From: Deltaproteobacteria bacterium
GTDB lineage: Bacteria; Myxococcota_A; Polyangia; Polyangiales; Polyangiaceae
Length of the DNA stretch: 64,000 nt
Direction: 5' to 3'
Assembly (NCBI GenBank): GCA_016218915.1
Contig: JACRCQ010000002.1
Location: 1 to 64,000 of the forward strand
Shown here one piece after another: positions 63,881-64,000 of this stretch. The position numbers and the translations under genes were made by a program. Each line of letters starts with the position of its first letter. Within the stretch, counting starts at the first letter, position 1. Under the pieces are notes generated by a model that saw nothing but the letters and a program-made list of their open reading frames with translations, was not told the DNA's origin and did not search any database.

Positions 63881-64000
63881 ATGAATCGCAGCCCCCGTCT
63901 CCCATGTCCCCGCTGCAGCGCGCATCGTCCCGCATACCCTGCGCTCGTGGGCGTCGCGATCACTGCAATCGCTTCCCTGGGTTGCTCGGATGCCGGCTGG
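63881..64000 (+). CDS. lipoprotein gene, 3' end outside the window
   Basis: ATG at 63881 opens 40 codons up to the right edge, with no stop. The translation MNRSPRLPCPRCSAHRPAYP and ALVGVAITAIASLGCSDAGW ends with a credible lipobox (IASLGC). The N-terminal n-region is long and carries CPRC, which is unusual. The start is uncertain: GTG at 63947 is closer to the hydrophobic core. The rest of the protein cannot be seen. It is divergent from the acetyltransferase gene by 105 bp. Confidence 0.55.
   Translation, partial: MNRSPRLPCPRCSAHRPAYPALVGVAITAIASLGCSDAGW

Overview
This is a GC-rich, gene-dense bacterial chromosome segment. It looks like a predatory or social member of the Myxococcota, most likely the Sorangium/Polyangium side, although no rRNA or other taxonomic marker is present. 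The basis is the gene content: four PknB-type kinases with C-terminal membrane anchors (one apparently a pseudokinase), a receiver-DUF4388 regulator, an MJ0042 zinc-ribbon protein with an AgmX/PglI-like C-terminus, a hybrid PAS histidine kinase, and about ten lipoproteins whose mature starts are acidic or Ala/Asp-rich. No rRNA, tRNA, CRISPR array, prophage or transposase gene was seen.

Layout. 0-1.2 kb: a four-helix-bundle (S23/IVP) gene cut by the left edge, a heptamer-repeat spacer and a P-loop NTPase. 1.3-6.0 kb: an outer-membrane uptake operon, with a TonB-dependent receptor carrying its own TonB C-terminal domain and two lipoproteins. 6.0-7.0 kb: a non-coding block of dispersed inverted repeats around 3.7 copies of a 153-155 bp repeat. 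7.0-16.5 kb: pseudokinase; homocysteine S-methyltransferase and RluA-type pseudouridine synthase (overlapping); a purH / zinc-finger ParA / small ParA-partner series; a lipoprotein; a region-4-only sigma-like protein; a MerR regulator. 16.9-21.3 kb: an overlapping operon of an alpha/beta-hydrolase-fold protein without a nucleophile and a peptide ABC importer lacking its ATPases. 21.3-28.9 kb: two signalling clusters. 28.9-32.7 kb: an SPFH/zinc-ribbon membrane-stress pair resembling B. subtilis YdjI/YdjG plus an unrecognised protein. 32.7-37.4 kb: porin-like protein, argS, SPOR protein, nikR and an SDR on one strand. 37.6-45.2 kb: tcdA, a DUF35/thiolase/SGNH cluster, a sugar nucleotidyltransferase, small lipoproteins and a rhomboid-fold protein lacking the catalytic serine. 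45.4-53.5 kb: cardiolipin synthase, the MJ0042/AgmX-like protein and a kinase-TPR-lipoprotein operon. 53.5-57.5 kb: a second dispersed-repeat block and dnaE. 57.7-64 kb: Cys-rich lipoproteins, an alpha-helical hypothetical protein, a hybrid histidine kinase, a GNAT acetyltransferase and a lipoprotein cut by the right edge.

Two themes recur. First, several familiar folds have lost their catalytic residues: a kinase (HRD to HCR), an alpha/beta hydrolase (Ser to Gly), a rhomboid (GxSG to GAVG) and a SUMF1 domain (both Cys lost). Second, every convergent gene junction longer than about 90 bp carries palindromic or repeated DNA, while the short convergent junctions do not. Two junctions share a 122 bp repeat about 96% identical by hand alignment, and heptanucleotide tandem repeats of unrelated sequence occur in four spacer positions.
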